Of a DNA stretch of 15,142 nt, positions 7,414 to 14,571 are shown piece by piece; positions within the stretch are counted from its first letter, which is position 1, and the number at the start of each line of letters is the position of its first letter. Under the pieces are notes generated by a model. It was not told the DNA's origin. It did not search any database and was given only the letters and a program-made list of their open reading frames with translations. The position numbers were made by a program, and so were the translations under genes. The DNA is from SCTD01 sp036675425 (GTDB lineage: Bacteria > Actinomycetota > Actinomycetes > Mycobacteriales > SCTD01), in contig JAKFFB010000122.1 in the NCBI GenBank assembly GCA_036675425.1, positions 1-15,142 on the forward strand. Direction: 5' to 3'.

Positions 7414-8195
7414 CAGGCGGCCTGCTTCTCGTCGGCGACGGGCATCGGCCGCTCTGCCGGCAGCAGGGCGCGGAGCTTCTGCTCGATCACCCGCGGGTTG
7501 CTGCCGGCCTGGATCGCCATCAGCCCCTCGATGAGCAGCTCCTGCTGGCGGCACTCGAGCTCGCTGATGCGCTTGAGCTTGCTGGACAGCGGCAGCCACA
7601 GGACGTTCGCGGACAGGACGCCCCAGAGGGTGGCCAGGAACGCGGCGCCGATCAGGTGGCCGAGCTCCTCGGGGGAGTCGAGGTTCTCGAGCACGTGCAC
7701 CAGGCTGAGGACCGTGCCGATGATGCCGATGGTCGGCGCGTAGCCGCCCATGTCGCCGAAGAACTTCGCGCTGGCGCGGTCCGCCGACCGCTTGGCGTAG
7801 ACCTTGGCCTCGAGGATCTCGCGCAGCTCGTGCGGGTCCGTCCCGTCGACCAGCAGCTCGACGCCCTCCCGCAGGAACTCGTCGTCCAGGGCGCGCGCCT
7901 GCTCCTCCAGCGCGAGCAGCCCGTTGCGACGGGCCTGCTCGGCGAGGGACACCAGGACGCCGACCGACTCGCCCTGCGCCGGGGGCTTGGCCGTGAAGGC
8001 GTGCTTCATCGCCGCGATCGACCCGGTCGCGTCGCGCAGCAGCCCGCCGGCCACGCCGACGCCGATGGTCCCGCCGAAGACGAGCAGCATCGGCGGCAGC
8101 AGGAACATCGCGGTCGGGCTGCCGCCCTCCAGGAGGTTCGCGAGGAAGATGGCGCCGAACGCGATCGTGACGCCGATCAGGGTGGCCGGATCCAC
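7413..8195 (-). CDS. motA: Flagellar stator protein MotA
   Basis: MotA forms the five-subunit ring around MotB and pushes on FliG. The 260-residue product has four hydrophobic segments (about 3-22, 30-50, 150-172, 182-202) and the large cytoplasmic loop between the second and third. Rotor-contact residues appear in ARRNGLLALEEQA (Arg90 and Glu97/98, matching the positions known from E. coli). GGYAPTIGIIGTVLSLVHVL carries the conserved proline (Pro154), and WGVLSANVLWLPLSSKLK a second (Pro202). GTG 8195 follows the flbD stop by one base and has GGGAGGT (8207-8201) 5 nt ahead, the strongest ribosome site in this part of the window. It forms a unit with flbD, motB and fliL. Confidence 0.96.
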   Translation of the reverse strand: MDPATLIGVTIAFGAIFLANLLEGGSPTAMFLLPPMLLVFGGTIGVGVAGGLLRDATGSIAAMKHAFTAKPPAQGESVGVLVSLAEQARRNGLLALEEQARALDDEFLREGVELLVDGTDPHELREILEAKVYAKRSADRASAKFFGDMGGYAPTIGIIGTVLSLVHVLENLDSPEELGHLIGAAFLATLWGVLSANVLWLPLSSKLKRISELECRQQELLIEGLMAIQAGSNPRVIEQKLRALLPAERPMPVADEKQAA

Positions 8196-8196
8196 G

Positions 8197-8454
8197 TCAG
8201 ACCTCCCGCGCGGGGAACGGCACGACGTGCAGCGACGGCACGCCGTCCTGCTCCGAGCTCAGCAGCTCCGCGCGGCTGATGATGAGCGAGCGGTACTCCC
8301 GCACCCGCTCCACGAGCTCGTCCACGGTCTCCGCGACCAGCAGCTTGGTGCCGTCGCACAGCGTCAGCACGGTGTCGGGCGTCGCCTCGGCCCGCTCGAT
8401 GAGGTCGGGGTTGAGCGCGAACGGCGCACCGGTGAGCCGGGTGAGCATGATCAT
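8197..8454 (-). CDS. flbD: Flagellar protein FlbD/SwrD family
   Basis: This is a small 85-residue protein of the FlbD family, whose Bacillus member SwrD raises motor power. The core is characteristic: MLTRLTGAPFALNPDLIER, ATPDTVLTLCDGTKLLVAE, ETVDELVERVREYRSLII. A tail of about 25 residues follows (SRAELLSSEQDGVPSLHVVP). ATG 8454 is chosen (next ATG at 8448), with AAGGA about 8 nt upstream. A longer open frame to 8745 is shadow sequence inside flgE. It is the first gene of a unit with motA, motB and fliL behind a sigma-28-like promoter. Its link to the stator genes fits the SwrD role; the molecular mechanism cannot be read from sequence. Confidence 0.92.
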   Translation of the reverse strand: MIMLTRLTGAPFALNPDLIERAEATPDTVLTLCDGTKLLVAETVDELVERVREYRSLIISRAELLSSEQDGVPSLHVVPFPAREV

Positions 8455-8502
8455 GCGTCTCGTCCTTGAGGTCGTCGCGGCCGATCCGTGGCCACTGGCT
8501 GT

Positions 8503-8530
8503 CCATCGGCACCGGCGCCCGCCACCTGAG
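8503..8530 (-). promoter_or_regulatory. Putative sigma-28-type promoter for flbD-motAB-fliL
   Basis: CTCA (8530-8527), 16-nt spacer, GCCGATGG (8510-8503) on the minus strand, in the 97-nt flgE-flbD gap. Predicted start is near 8495, giving a leader of about 40 nt. The -35 falls in the loop of a strong hairpin (8513-8545), and the spacer is one arm of that stem. Confidence 0.65.
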
Positions 8531-8545
8531 GGGTGGCGGGCGCCG
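8513..8545 (-). terminator. GC-rich hairpin after flgE, terminator-like and overlapping a promoter
   Basis: A perfect 14-bp stem (8513-8526 with 8532-8545) and a 5-nt loop start 6 nt after the flgE stop. There is no T-tract on the minus strand after the stem (GTGCCGATGG follows), so classic intrinsic termination is uncertain. Actinobacterial terminators often lack U-runs, and the hairpin could instead protect the flgE mRNA 3' end. It overlaps the flbD promoter. Confidence 0.6.
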
Positions 8546-8551
8546 TACCGG

Positions 8552-9799
8552 TCACCGCTTGAGGTTGACCAGGTCCTGCAGCAGCTCGTCGGAGGAGCTG
8601 ATGACGCGGGAGTTCGCCTGGAAGCCGCGCTGGGCGACGATGAGGTTGGTGAACTCCTGGGCCAGGTCGACGTTCGACATCTCGACGGTGCCGCCGGCGA
8701 GCGACCCGCGGCCGCCGCTGCCGGCCGCGCCGACCTGCACGACACCGCTGTTCGGCGACGGCCGGAACAGCGAGCCGCCGACCTTCTCCAGACCGCCCGG
8801 GTTCGAGAAGTTCGCCAGCGCGATCAGCGCGACGGGCTCGCGCAGGCCGTTGCTGAACACGCCCATCACCGTGCCGTCGGCGGCGATGCTGAACGACTGC
8901 AGGTTGCCCATGGCGGCGCCGTCCTGCTCGAGGGCGCTGATGCTGTTGTTGCCGGCGTACTGCGTCATCGCCTCCGCGGGGTTGCCGAGGCTGATCACGA
9001 GGTCGGTGTTGAAGGTGCCGGCAGCGGCGAGGCCCCCTGCCGGAACGGCGATCTCGGTCAGGTCGAAGGTGCCCGTCACCGGGTCCCACGCCAGTGGGCT
9101 GTCGAAGGCCGTGACGTCCGGGTCACCCGCGATCGCGGCCGGCATCGTGCCGGTGACCTGCCACGCGTCCGTCCCGGTCTTGGTGTAGGTGACGGTCAGC
9201 GGCACGAGCGCGCCCTGCGCGTCGTAGACGTTGATGCTGTTCACCAGCTCCGTGCCGTCGGCGGCATCGGCGGGCAGGTTGCCGCCGAGGCGGACCGCCT
9301 CGGTCTGCGTGGGCGCGAGCGTGCGTCCGACCGGGAGCTGCACCGGGCCGAGCGGGCCGTTGGTGCCGACGACGCCGTCCTGCGCGCTCCAGCCGAGCAC
9401 GGTCCCGCCGGAGGGCGTGACCAGCGTGCCGTTGGAGTCGAAGGAGAAGCTGCCGGCGCGGGTGTAGAGCGTCTCGCCGCCCTGCTGCACCGCGAAGAAG
9501 CCGTCGCCCTGGATGGCGAGGTCGGTGGCGCGACCGGTCAGCTGCGTGGCGCCCTGCGACCAGTTGGTGCTGATCCCGCCGAGCTGCACGCCGAGGCCGA
9601 TCTGCGCGGGGTTGCGCCCGGCCTGCTCGCCGCGCGGCGCGTTGCCGCCCTGCAGCGTCTGGCTCAGCACGTCCTGGAAGACGGTCGCGCTGCTCTTGTA
9701 GCCGGCGGTGTTCACGTTGGCGATGTTGTTGCCGACGACGTCCATCATCGTCTGGTGGCTGCGGAGTCCGGTGATGCCGGAGTACATCGAGCGAAGCAT
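8552..9799 (-). CDS. flgE: Flagellar hook protein FlgE
   Basis: FlgE polymerises outside the cell into the hook, the universal joint between rod and filament. The 415-residue product begins with the flagellar rod/hook N-terminal motif (MLRSMYSGITGLRSHQ, VVGNNIANVNTAGYKS), has the D1 region signatures ATDLAIQGDGFFAVQ and YTRAGSFSFDSNGTLV, a variable middle domain (about 150-290), and the C-terminal helix (VDLAQEFTNLIVAQRGFQAN, SRVISSSDELLQDLVNL). No signal peptide is expected, as export is by the flagellar type III route. ATG 9799 has AGGAGGA (9814-9808) 8 nt upstream, the strongest ribosome site in the window, in line with a highly made structural protein. It lies 45 nt after flgD and ends just before a hairpin. 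Confidence 0.97.
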   Translation of the reverse strand: MLRSMYSGITGLRSHQTMMDVVGNNIANVNTAGYKSSATVFQDVLSQTLQGGNAPRGEQAGRNPAQIGLGVQLGGISTNWSQGATQLTGRATDLAIQGDGFFAVQQGGETLYTRAGSFSFDSNGTLVTPSGGTVLGWSAQDGVVGTNGPLGPVQLPVGRTLAPTQTEAVRLGGNLPADAADGTELVNSINVYDAQGALVPLTVTYTKTGTDAWQVTGTMPAAIAGDPDVTAFDSPLAWDPVTGTFDLTEIAVPAGGLAAAGTFNTDLVISLGNPAEAMTQYAGNNSISALEQDGAAMGNLQSFSIAADGTVMGVFSNGLREPVALIALANFSNPGGLEKVGGSLFRPSPNSGVVQVGAAGSGGRGSLAGGTVEMSNVDLAQEFTNLIVAQRGFQANSRVISSSDELLQDLVNLKR

Positions 9800-9807
9800 G
9801 GAACAGG

Positions 9808-9814
9808 TCCTCCT
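9808..9814 (-). promoter_or_regulatory. Strong ribosome binding site of flgE
   Basis: AGGAGGA on the minus strand, 8 nt before ATG 9799. It fixes the flgE start and stands out among neighbours that mostly rely on overlapping stop-start coupling. Confidence 0.7.
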
Positions 9815-9844
9815 GGGAGATCGGGATCGCGGGTCGTACGGGGC

Positions 9845-10267
9845 TCAGCCCCCGGCCGGGCGCACCTCCTTCACCCCGGCGAGGGAGACCTCCGTGTCTC
9901 CGGTCACCAGCACCGGGCCCGCTGCGTCGAAGCGCACACCGGTCACGGTGGCGACGACGTCGGACCCGTCGAGCAGGGTGTGCACGACCTCGCGGCCGAG
10001 CAGGGCGCTGGCGCCGAGCGCGCGGTTGCTGCTGAGCAGCTCGGCGTTCTGCTTGGCCAGCTCGTCGAGCTTCTCGACGACCGAGAACTGCGCGGTCTGC
10101 GCCATGAACTCCGTGCCGTCGGTGGGGCTCAGCGGGTTCTGGTACTTCAGCTGCGCCACCAGCAGCTTGAGGAAGGTGTCCTTCCCCATGGCGTCCGGGC
10201 GTGCGGTCGTGGCAGGCGGCGCGGCGGCGGTGAGCGAGCCGAGCGGACCGAGTGCGGGTGTCGTCAT
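9845..10267 (-). CDS. flgD: Hook cap / hook assembly scaffold FlgD (short form)
   Basis: FlgD caps the growing hook and lets FlgE polymerise. The 140-residue product has the FlgD N-terminal signature: KDTFLKLLVAQLKYQNPLSP, then EFMAQTAQFSVVEKLDEL. A short beta-rich part follows (ALLGREVVHTLLDGSDVVAT to VSLAGVKEV). It is shorter than the enterobacterial protein of about 230 residues but similar to the short Bacillus form, so I see no sign of truncation. ATG 10267 begins 6 nt after the fliK stop with GAGAGGT just upstream. Placement between fliK and flgE is the conserved order. Confidence 0.95.
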   Translation of the reverse strand: MTTPALGPLGSLTAAAPPATTARPDAMGKDTFLKLLVAQLKYQNPLSPTDGTEFMAQTAQFSVVEKLDELAKQNAELLSSNRALGASALLGREVVHTLLDGSDVVATVTGVRFDAAGPVLVTGDTEVSLAGVKEVRPAGG

Positions 10268-10273
10268 GACCTC

Positions 10274-11206
10274 TCAGATCCGAACGTCGAGGGACGAGGT
10301 GGAGCCGGCCGAGACGGTGGCCGGCTCATCGGCAGGGGCGGCGGGTCCGCCATCACCCGGTCGGGTGCCGCGACGCGGCGCGTCGTCGGGGCGCTCGCGC
10401 GCGTCCCGCTCTCCGACGGAGACGTCGGTGGCGGTCAGCCCGGTGGACTCGAGCTGCGCGGTGAGCTCCGGCAGCGCGGTGCGGAGCGCCTGCAGCGCCT
10501 CCGCACCGGTGGCCTGCACCGACATGCTGATCGTGCCTCCGCGGACGGACACCTCGACCGACACCGTGCCGAGCTCCTCCGGGTAGAGCTCGAGCGACAT
10601 CGAGTACGACCCGTCGGGTCCGGTGAGCACCGGCGCGAGAGCGAGCGCCACCTGCGCCGCGGGCGGGGGTGCGGGGAGCGTGGGTGCGGTCGCGGGAGCG
10701 CTGGGTGCGATCGATGTCGGCGGCGCCGGAGTGAGGGCGGCGGCCGTCGGCACCGGGGGCGCTTCCTGCTGCAGGGCAGGCGGTTCCGGTGGCGCGGCGG
10801 TCGGGACGGCTGCGGCAGGGAGGGGCGCCTGTGCCGGCTGCGGGGGCGCCGGCGCGTCGAGGGGACGAGGTACGTCGAGCGGCAAAGGTGTCGGTGCTGC
10901 CGGCGGTGCGGTCGTGGACGACGGCGGCGCCGGTGGCGCTGGGGTGACCGGCGGTGCGGTCGGAGCCGGGGGGAGCGGTGCCGCTCCTGGGACGGCGGGC
11001 ACCAGGGGAAGGACGAGAGGCGAGGGGTCGGACGACGCTTCCGCGACCTCCGGCTCGACGGGCGTCGGAGCGACCTCCGGCGGCAGCGCCGTCGGCGCGG
11101 TGACCGCTGCCAGCAGCGCGGCGAAGCCCTCGCTGGGCTCGGCGACAGCAGTCGGCGCGGGGAGAGGCAGGGTCGCGACGGGAGGCACGACCAGCCCCGG
11201 TATCAC
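10274..11206 (-). CDS. fliK: Flagellar hook-length control protein FliK
   Basis: FliK is the secreted ruler that measures hook length and triggers the FlhB specificity switch. From GTG 11206 it is 310 residues. Residues 1-40 resemble a non-cleaved export N-terminus, about 40-200 are extremely Pro/Ala-rich, and about 205-270 form the FliK C-terminal domain (MSLELYPEELGTVSVEVSVR, GGTISMSVQATGAEALQAL, ALPELTAQLESTGL). A charged, disordered tail follows. GTG 11206 overlaps the upstream stop by 4 nt (GTGA) and has a GGGGG run about 7 nt ahead; the frame is open to 11863 but that overlaps the hydrolase gene. The Pro/Ala region is the expected flexible ruler and has drifted far from other FliK proteins. 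Confidence 0.9.
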   Translation of the reverse strand: MIPGLVVPPVATLPLPAPTAVAEPSEGFAALLAAVTAPTALPPEVAPTPVEPEVAEASSDPSPLVLPLVPAVPGAAPLPPAPTAPPVTPAPPAPPSSTTAPPAAPTPLPLDVPRPLDAPAPPQPAQAPLPAAAVPTAAPPEPPALQQEAPPVPTAAALTPAPPTSIAPSAPATAPTLPAPPPAAQVALALAPVLTGPDGSYSMSLELYPEELGTVSVEVSVRGGTISMSVQATGAEALQALRTALPELTAQLESTGLTATDVSVGERDARERPDDAPRRGTRPGDGGPAAPADEPATVSAGSTSSLDVRI

Positions 11207-12138
11207 GCGGCACCCCCGCGCAGCTGCGCCATGACCTTCTGCACGTAGTCCCTCGTCTCGCGGTAGGGCGGGATGCCGCCGTGCTGCACCACCGCACCGG
11301 GCCCGGCGTTGTAGGCCGCGAGCGCGAGCTCGGTCGAGCCGAAGCGCGCCAGGTGCGACTTCAGCAGGCGTGCGGCACCGTCGACCGCCTGCCCCGGGTC
11401 CCACGGGTCGACCCCGAGCTCGCGGGCCGTGCCCGGCATGAGCTGCATCAGTCCCTGGGCGCCGGCACTGCTGCGGGCGCGCGGGTCGAAGCCGGACTCC
11501 GCCTTCGCGACGGCGCTGAGCAACGCGGGGGAGACGCCGTGCTCCCTGCCCGCCGCGGAGAACAGCGACGCGAGCTGCCCGCCACCGACCGACGGGGCGA
11601 CCGGCGCGACGGGGTCGGGCAGGACGCGCCGGATCGTGGTGGCCTTCGACAGGTCGACGGTCTGCACCTTGACGACGTCCCCGGTCTTGGGAGCGACGAC
11701 CCACTGGCCGTCCCCGGCGTACATCCCGATGTGGTCGACCCCGGGCCGGTCGAAGAAGACGAGGTCGCCGGGTCGCGCCTGCGCCGCGGTCACCTCGCGG
11801 CCGGCACTCGCCTGGTCGGAGGAGACGCGCGGCAGGTCGATGCCGAACTGCCGGTAGGTCCACTGCATCAGGCCGGAGCAGTCGAAGCCGCCGGGGGCCT
11901 CGCCGCCCCAGACGTACGGCGTGCCGAGGTGCTCCTTCGCCTTCGCCACGACCGCGTCGCCCGTGGTGCCGGCGGGGGAGCGGGTCGCGCGCGCGAGCAC
12001 GTCGGCGAACCCTGCGTCGGCGACGCGCCCCGTGCCCGGCGTCGTGGCGGGCGTCGCTGCGGCAGCGCGGGCCACGGGCGCCGGGAAGCGGCTCTGGATC
12101 TCGAGGATGCGGGCCTGCACCGCGGCGACGCCGCTCAT
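11203..12138 (-). CDS. Flagellar cell-wall hydrolase: NlpC/P60 plus lytic transglycosylase
   Basis: This 311-residue protein has two peptidoglycan-cutting domains. First is an NlpC/P60 endopeptidase at about 62-172: TPYVWGGEAPGGFDCSGLMQ with catalytic Cys87, ARPGDLVFFD, and DHIGMY with His136. Second is an SLT-type lytic transglycosylase at about 187-305: SAVAKAESGFDP with catalytic Glu214, AGAQGLMQLMPGTA, and LALAAYNAGPGAV. One would cut peptide stems and the other glycan strands. No signal peptide is visible; the N-terminus (MSGVAAVQARILEIQSRF) is polar and helical, suggesting export through the flagellar apparatus. Placement between fliJ and fliK, with 4-nt overlaps on both sides, points to a FlgJ-like role opening the wall for the rod. 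It could also act more generally on the wall. Confidence 0.92.
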   Translation of the reverse strand: MSGVAAVQARILEIQSRFPAPVARAAAATPATTPGTGRVADAGFADVLARATRSPAGTTGDAVVAKAKEHLGTPYVWGGEAPGGFDCSGLMQWTYRQFGIDLPRVSSDQASAGREVTAAQARPGDLVFFDRPGVDHIGMYAGDGQWVVAPKTGDVVKVQTVDLSKATTIRRVLPDPVAPVAPSVGGGQLASLFSAAGREHGVSPALLSAVAKAESGFDPRARSSAGAQGLMQLMPGTARELGVDPWDPGQAVDGAARLLKSHLARFGSTELALAAYNAGPGAVVQHGGIPPYRETRDYVQKVMAQLRGGAA

Positions 12139-12566
12139 GCGGTCTCCCGTCCGTAGCGGGACACCACGAGCTCGTCGGTCACGCGGTCGTCCTCGCGCAG
12201 CTCCGCGGCGCGGTGCTCCGCGCGCTGCCGATCCTCGAGCCGCTCCAGCGCCCCGACCCGCTCCGCCGTCCGGCTCCAGTCGGAGCGGGCGGCCTCGCGA
12301 GCGGCGTCGACCGCGTGCAGCCGCCGTTCCTGCTCGCCGACGGCACGGGCGAGAGAGGCGCGTACGCCCTGCTCCTGCAGGAACTGCGCGGTCGTCGCGC
12401 CGGCAGCCAGCGGAGGGCGCTGCTCGCAGGCGGCGCGACGCTCGTCGAGCTCGCTCTGCTCGGCGTTCAGCGCGGCGACCGCAGCCAGCAGCGCGGCGCG
12501 GGCGCGGTCCTGCTCCGCGCGCCGCAGCCGCAGCACGGGGCCCAACCGGAAGGCGTACCGCTTCAT
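12135..12566 (-). CDS. fliJ: Flagellar export chaperone/ATPase stalk protein FliJ
   Basis: FliJ is the coiled-coil stalk of the FliH-FliI export ATPase. The 143-residue product starts with the family pattern (M)KRYAFRLGPVLRLRRAEQDR and is charged and helical throughout, with heptad-like spacing (ARAALLAAVAALNAEQSELD, RLEDRQRAEHRAAELREDD), as expected of a two-helix coiled coil. Sequence conservation is low, so the call rests on size, composition, N-terminal motif and position directly after fliI. It overlaps fliI by 4 nt (ATGA) and the hydrolase gene by 4 nt (ATGA). Confidence 0.88.
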   Translation of the reverse strand: MKRYAFRLGPVLRLRRAEQDRARAALLAAVAALNAEQSELDERRAACEQRPPLAAGATTAQFLQEQGVRASLARAVGEQERRLHAVDAAREAARSDWSRTAERVGALERLEDRQRAEHRAAELREDDRVTDELVVSRYGRETA

Positions 12567-13861
12567 GCCGCCGCCGCCAGGGCCGCCAGCCGCTCCCAGC
12601 TCTCGGCAGCGGGCGCGCGGTCGTGCACGCCCTGCTGGAGGAAGCCGGCGATGTCCCGCTCCAGCCGGACCGCCGCGTCGACCTCGGGGTTGCTGCCGCT
12701 GACGTAGGCGCCGATCTCCAGCAGGTCCTTCACGTCGCGGTGCGCGGCAAGCACCCGTCGCAGCCGGGTGGCTGCCGCACGCTGCTCGGGCGTGGTGACG
12801 GCGGGAGCCACCCGCGAGACGGACTCGAGCACGTCGATGCTCGGGAAGTGCCCGGCGGTCGCGAGCCGGCGGCTCAGCACCACGTGACCGTCGAGGATCG
12901 AGCGGGCGGCGTCGCCGATCGGCTCGTTCATGTCGTCGCCCTCGACGAGCACGGTGTAGAGCCCGGTGATGCTCCCGGTCTCGCCCGTTCCGGCGCGCTC
13001 GAGCAGCTGCGGCAGCAGCGAGAAGACCGACGGCGGGTAGCCCCGGGTCGCGGGCGGTTCGCCCGCGGACAGGCCGATCTCGCGCTGGGCCATGGCGAAG
13101 CGCGTGACGCTGTCCATCATCAGCACGACGTGCCGGCCGGCGTCGCGGAAGCTCTCGGCGATGCGCGTGGCGGTCAGCGCTGCCCGCAGCCGTACGAGCG
13201 CCGGCTCGTCGGAGGTGGCGACCACGACGACCGAGCGCGCGAGACCCGCGGCACCGAGGTCGTTCTCGAGGAACTCCCGCACCTCTCGACCGCGCTCGCC
13301 GACCAGCGCGATGACGGACACGTCGGCCTCGCTGTTGCGCGCGACCATCGACAGCAGGCTCGACTTGCCGACACCCGAGCCGGCGAAGATGCCGAGCCGC
13401 TGGCCGCGTCCGGCGGGCACGAGCGTGTCGAGCGCGCGCACTCCCAGGCTGAGCGGCTCGCTGACCCGCGCGCGGAGCAGCGGGTGCGGCGGGGCGCCGC
13501 CGACGCCGGTGCGGGGGAGCGCGTCGAGCGGCGGTCCGCCGTCGATCGGACGGCCGAGGCCGTCGAGCACCCGGCCGAGCAGCTCCTCGCCGACGCCGAC
13601 CGTCAGCGGTCCGCCCGTCGTCTCGACACGGGCGCCGGCCCGGACGCCCTGCAGCACGCCGAAGGGCATGCAGACCAGACCGCCGTCCCGCAGCGCCACG
13701 ACCTCCGCGGGCAGGAGGCCGCCCGGGACCTCCACGTTCACGGCGTCGCCGATGGCGCAGTCCAGCCCCTCGACCTCGAGGTTCAGCCCGACGACCCGAC
13801 GTACCCGGCCCGTGACGTACGGCCGCGCTGCCTGCAGCGCCGCCTCCAGCGCAACCATCAT
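12563..13861 (-). CDS. fliI: Flagellum-specific export ATPase FliI
   Basis: FliI hydrolyses ATP at the base of the export gate to help unfold and release cargo. The 432-residue protein has the N-terminal beta-barrel, the LLGRVLDGLGRPIDG segment (94-108), Walker A AGSGVGKS (160-167), the catalytic glutamate in LVGERGREVREFL (Glu189), Walker B VVLMMDSVTRFA (Asp250), the ATPase signature PPSVFSLLPQLLERAG, and the C-terminal domain (EIGAYVSGSNPEVDAAVRL). All catalytic residues are intact. The start is ATG 13861 (next codon also ATG), overlapping the fliH stop by 4 nt; the frame extends to 13939 but those residues are shadow sequence in fliH. The product works with FliH and FliJ, encoded on either side. 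Confidence 0.97.
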   Translation of the reverse strand: MMVALEAALQAARPYVTGRVRRVVGLNLEVEGLDCAIGDAVNVEVPGGLLPAEVVALRDGGLVCMPFGVLQGVRAGARVETTGGPLTVGVGEELLGRVLDGLGRPIDGGPPLDALPRTGVGGAPPHPLLRARVSEPLSLGVRALDTLVPAGRGQRLGIFAGSGVGKSSLLSMVARNSEADVSVIALVGERGREVREFLENDLGAAGLARSVVVVATSDEPALVRLRAALTATRIAESFRDAGRHVVLMMDSVTRFAMAQREIGLSAGEPPATRGYPPSVFSLLPQLLERAGTGETGSITGLYTVLVEGDDMNEPIGDAARSILDGHVVLSRRLATAGHFPSIDVLESVSRVAPAVTTPEQRAAATRLRRVLAAHRDVKDLLEIGAYVSGSNPEVDAAVRLERDIAGFLQQGVHDRAPAAESWERLAALAAAA

Positions 13862-14571
13862 CGGAGCACCGCCGCGACGCGCTCCAGCGCCGGGCCGATC
13901 TGCGCGTCGACGCGGCGACCGGCGGACTCGATCACGCACCCGCCGCGCTCGACGGACGGGTCACCGACCAGCTGCACGGCCCGGCCGTCGGCGTCGACCT
14001 GCTGCAGCGCGTCCAGGTCATCGGGGTGAAGGCGGGCGATCGCAGCGGCGGCAGCCGGGGCGAGCGCGAGGGCGCGGGCGAGCGCCTCGGCGCCCGGGTC
14101 GGTGCAGACCGCGAGCTCGCGGTCGAGCACGGCGCGGGCGAGCCCCAGGGCGAGCTCCACGACGGCGGCCTCGACCTCGGCCAGCGCGACGGCCTGCCGC
14201 CGCTCGAACGCGGTGGCTGCCTCCGCCAGCACGGCCAGCGCCCCGGCCAGCGCGGCGTCGCGCTCCAGCTGCTCTGCACGGACGTCGGCGTCGCGACGCG
14301 TCTCGGCCAGCCGGACGTCCGCAGCGGCAGCGGCGAGACCCGCTGCGTAGCCGGCGATCCGACCCTCCTCGTGACCGCGCTCGACGGCCGCGCGCGTCGC
14401 CTCGTCGACGAGCGACTGCAGGTGCGGGTCGGTCAGCCGGGCGTCGACGACGTGCGCGGTCGCGAACGCGCTGGTCCGGAGGTCGCTGTCGATGCGCGCG
14501 GGCCGCGCGGCGACCGCGGCACCGCCCCGCAGGACGGAGCTGCGGACCGGGGCGTCAGACCACGTACTCAT
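13858..14571 (-). CDS. fliH: Flagellar assembly protein FliH
   Basis: FliH binds FliI and tethers the export ATPase to the C-ring through FliN. The 237-residue product has a variable N-terminus, a long Ala/Glu/Arg-rich helical region (about 55-150, including EEGRIAGYAAGLAAAAADVR, the spaced-glycine/alanine type known from FliH), and the conserved C-terminal domain (VELALGLARAVLDREL, HPDDLDALQ, DPSVERGGCVIES, GRRVDAQIGPALERV). ATG 14571 lies inside the fliG reading frame, giving a 17-nt overlap with the fliG stop, so its translation probably depends on ribosomes finishing fliG. Similarity is weak outside the C-terminus but position and motifs agree. Confidence 0.93.
   Translation of the reverse strand: MSTWSDAPVRSSVLRGGAAVAARPARIDSDLRTSAFATAHVVDARLTDPHLQSLVDEATRAAVERGHEEGRIAGYAAGLAAAAADVRLAETRRDADVRAEQLERDAALAGALAVLAEAATAFERRQAVALAEVEAAVVELALGLARAVLDRELAVCTDPGAEALARALALAPAAAAAIARLHPDDLDALQQVDADGRAVQLVGDPSVERGGCVIESAGRRVDAQIGPALERVAAVLR

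Noticed and set aside
7705..7732. Plus-strand CTGA-N16-GCCGATGG inside motA, resembling the promoter motif
   Set aside because: The -35 matches only 3 of 4 bases, it is antisense within a conserved coding region, and no gene follows on that strand. Kept out as a chance match.
8061..8068. Plus-strand GCCGATGG inside motA
   Set aside because: The bases 16 nt upstream are AGCC, not CTCA, and the sequence is explained by motA coding.
8279..11248. A 989-codon open frame on the plus strand
   Set aside because: It lies opposite flgE, flgD, fliK and flbD, which have clear family motifs on the minus strand. The translation is Arg/Gly-rich low complexity, typical of shadow frames in very GC-rich DNA.
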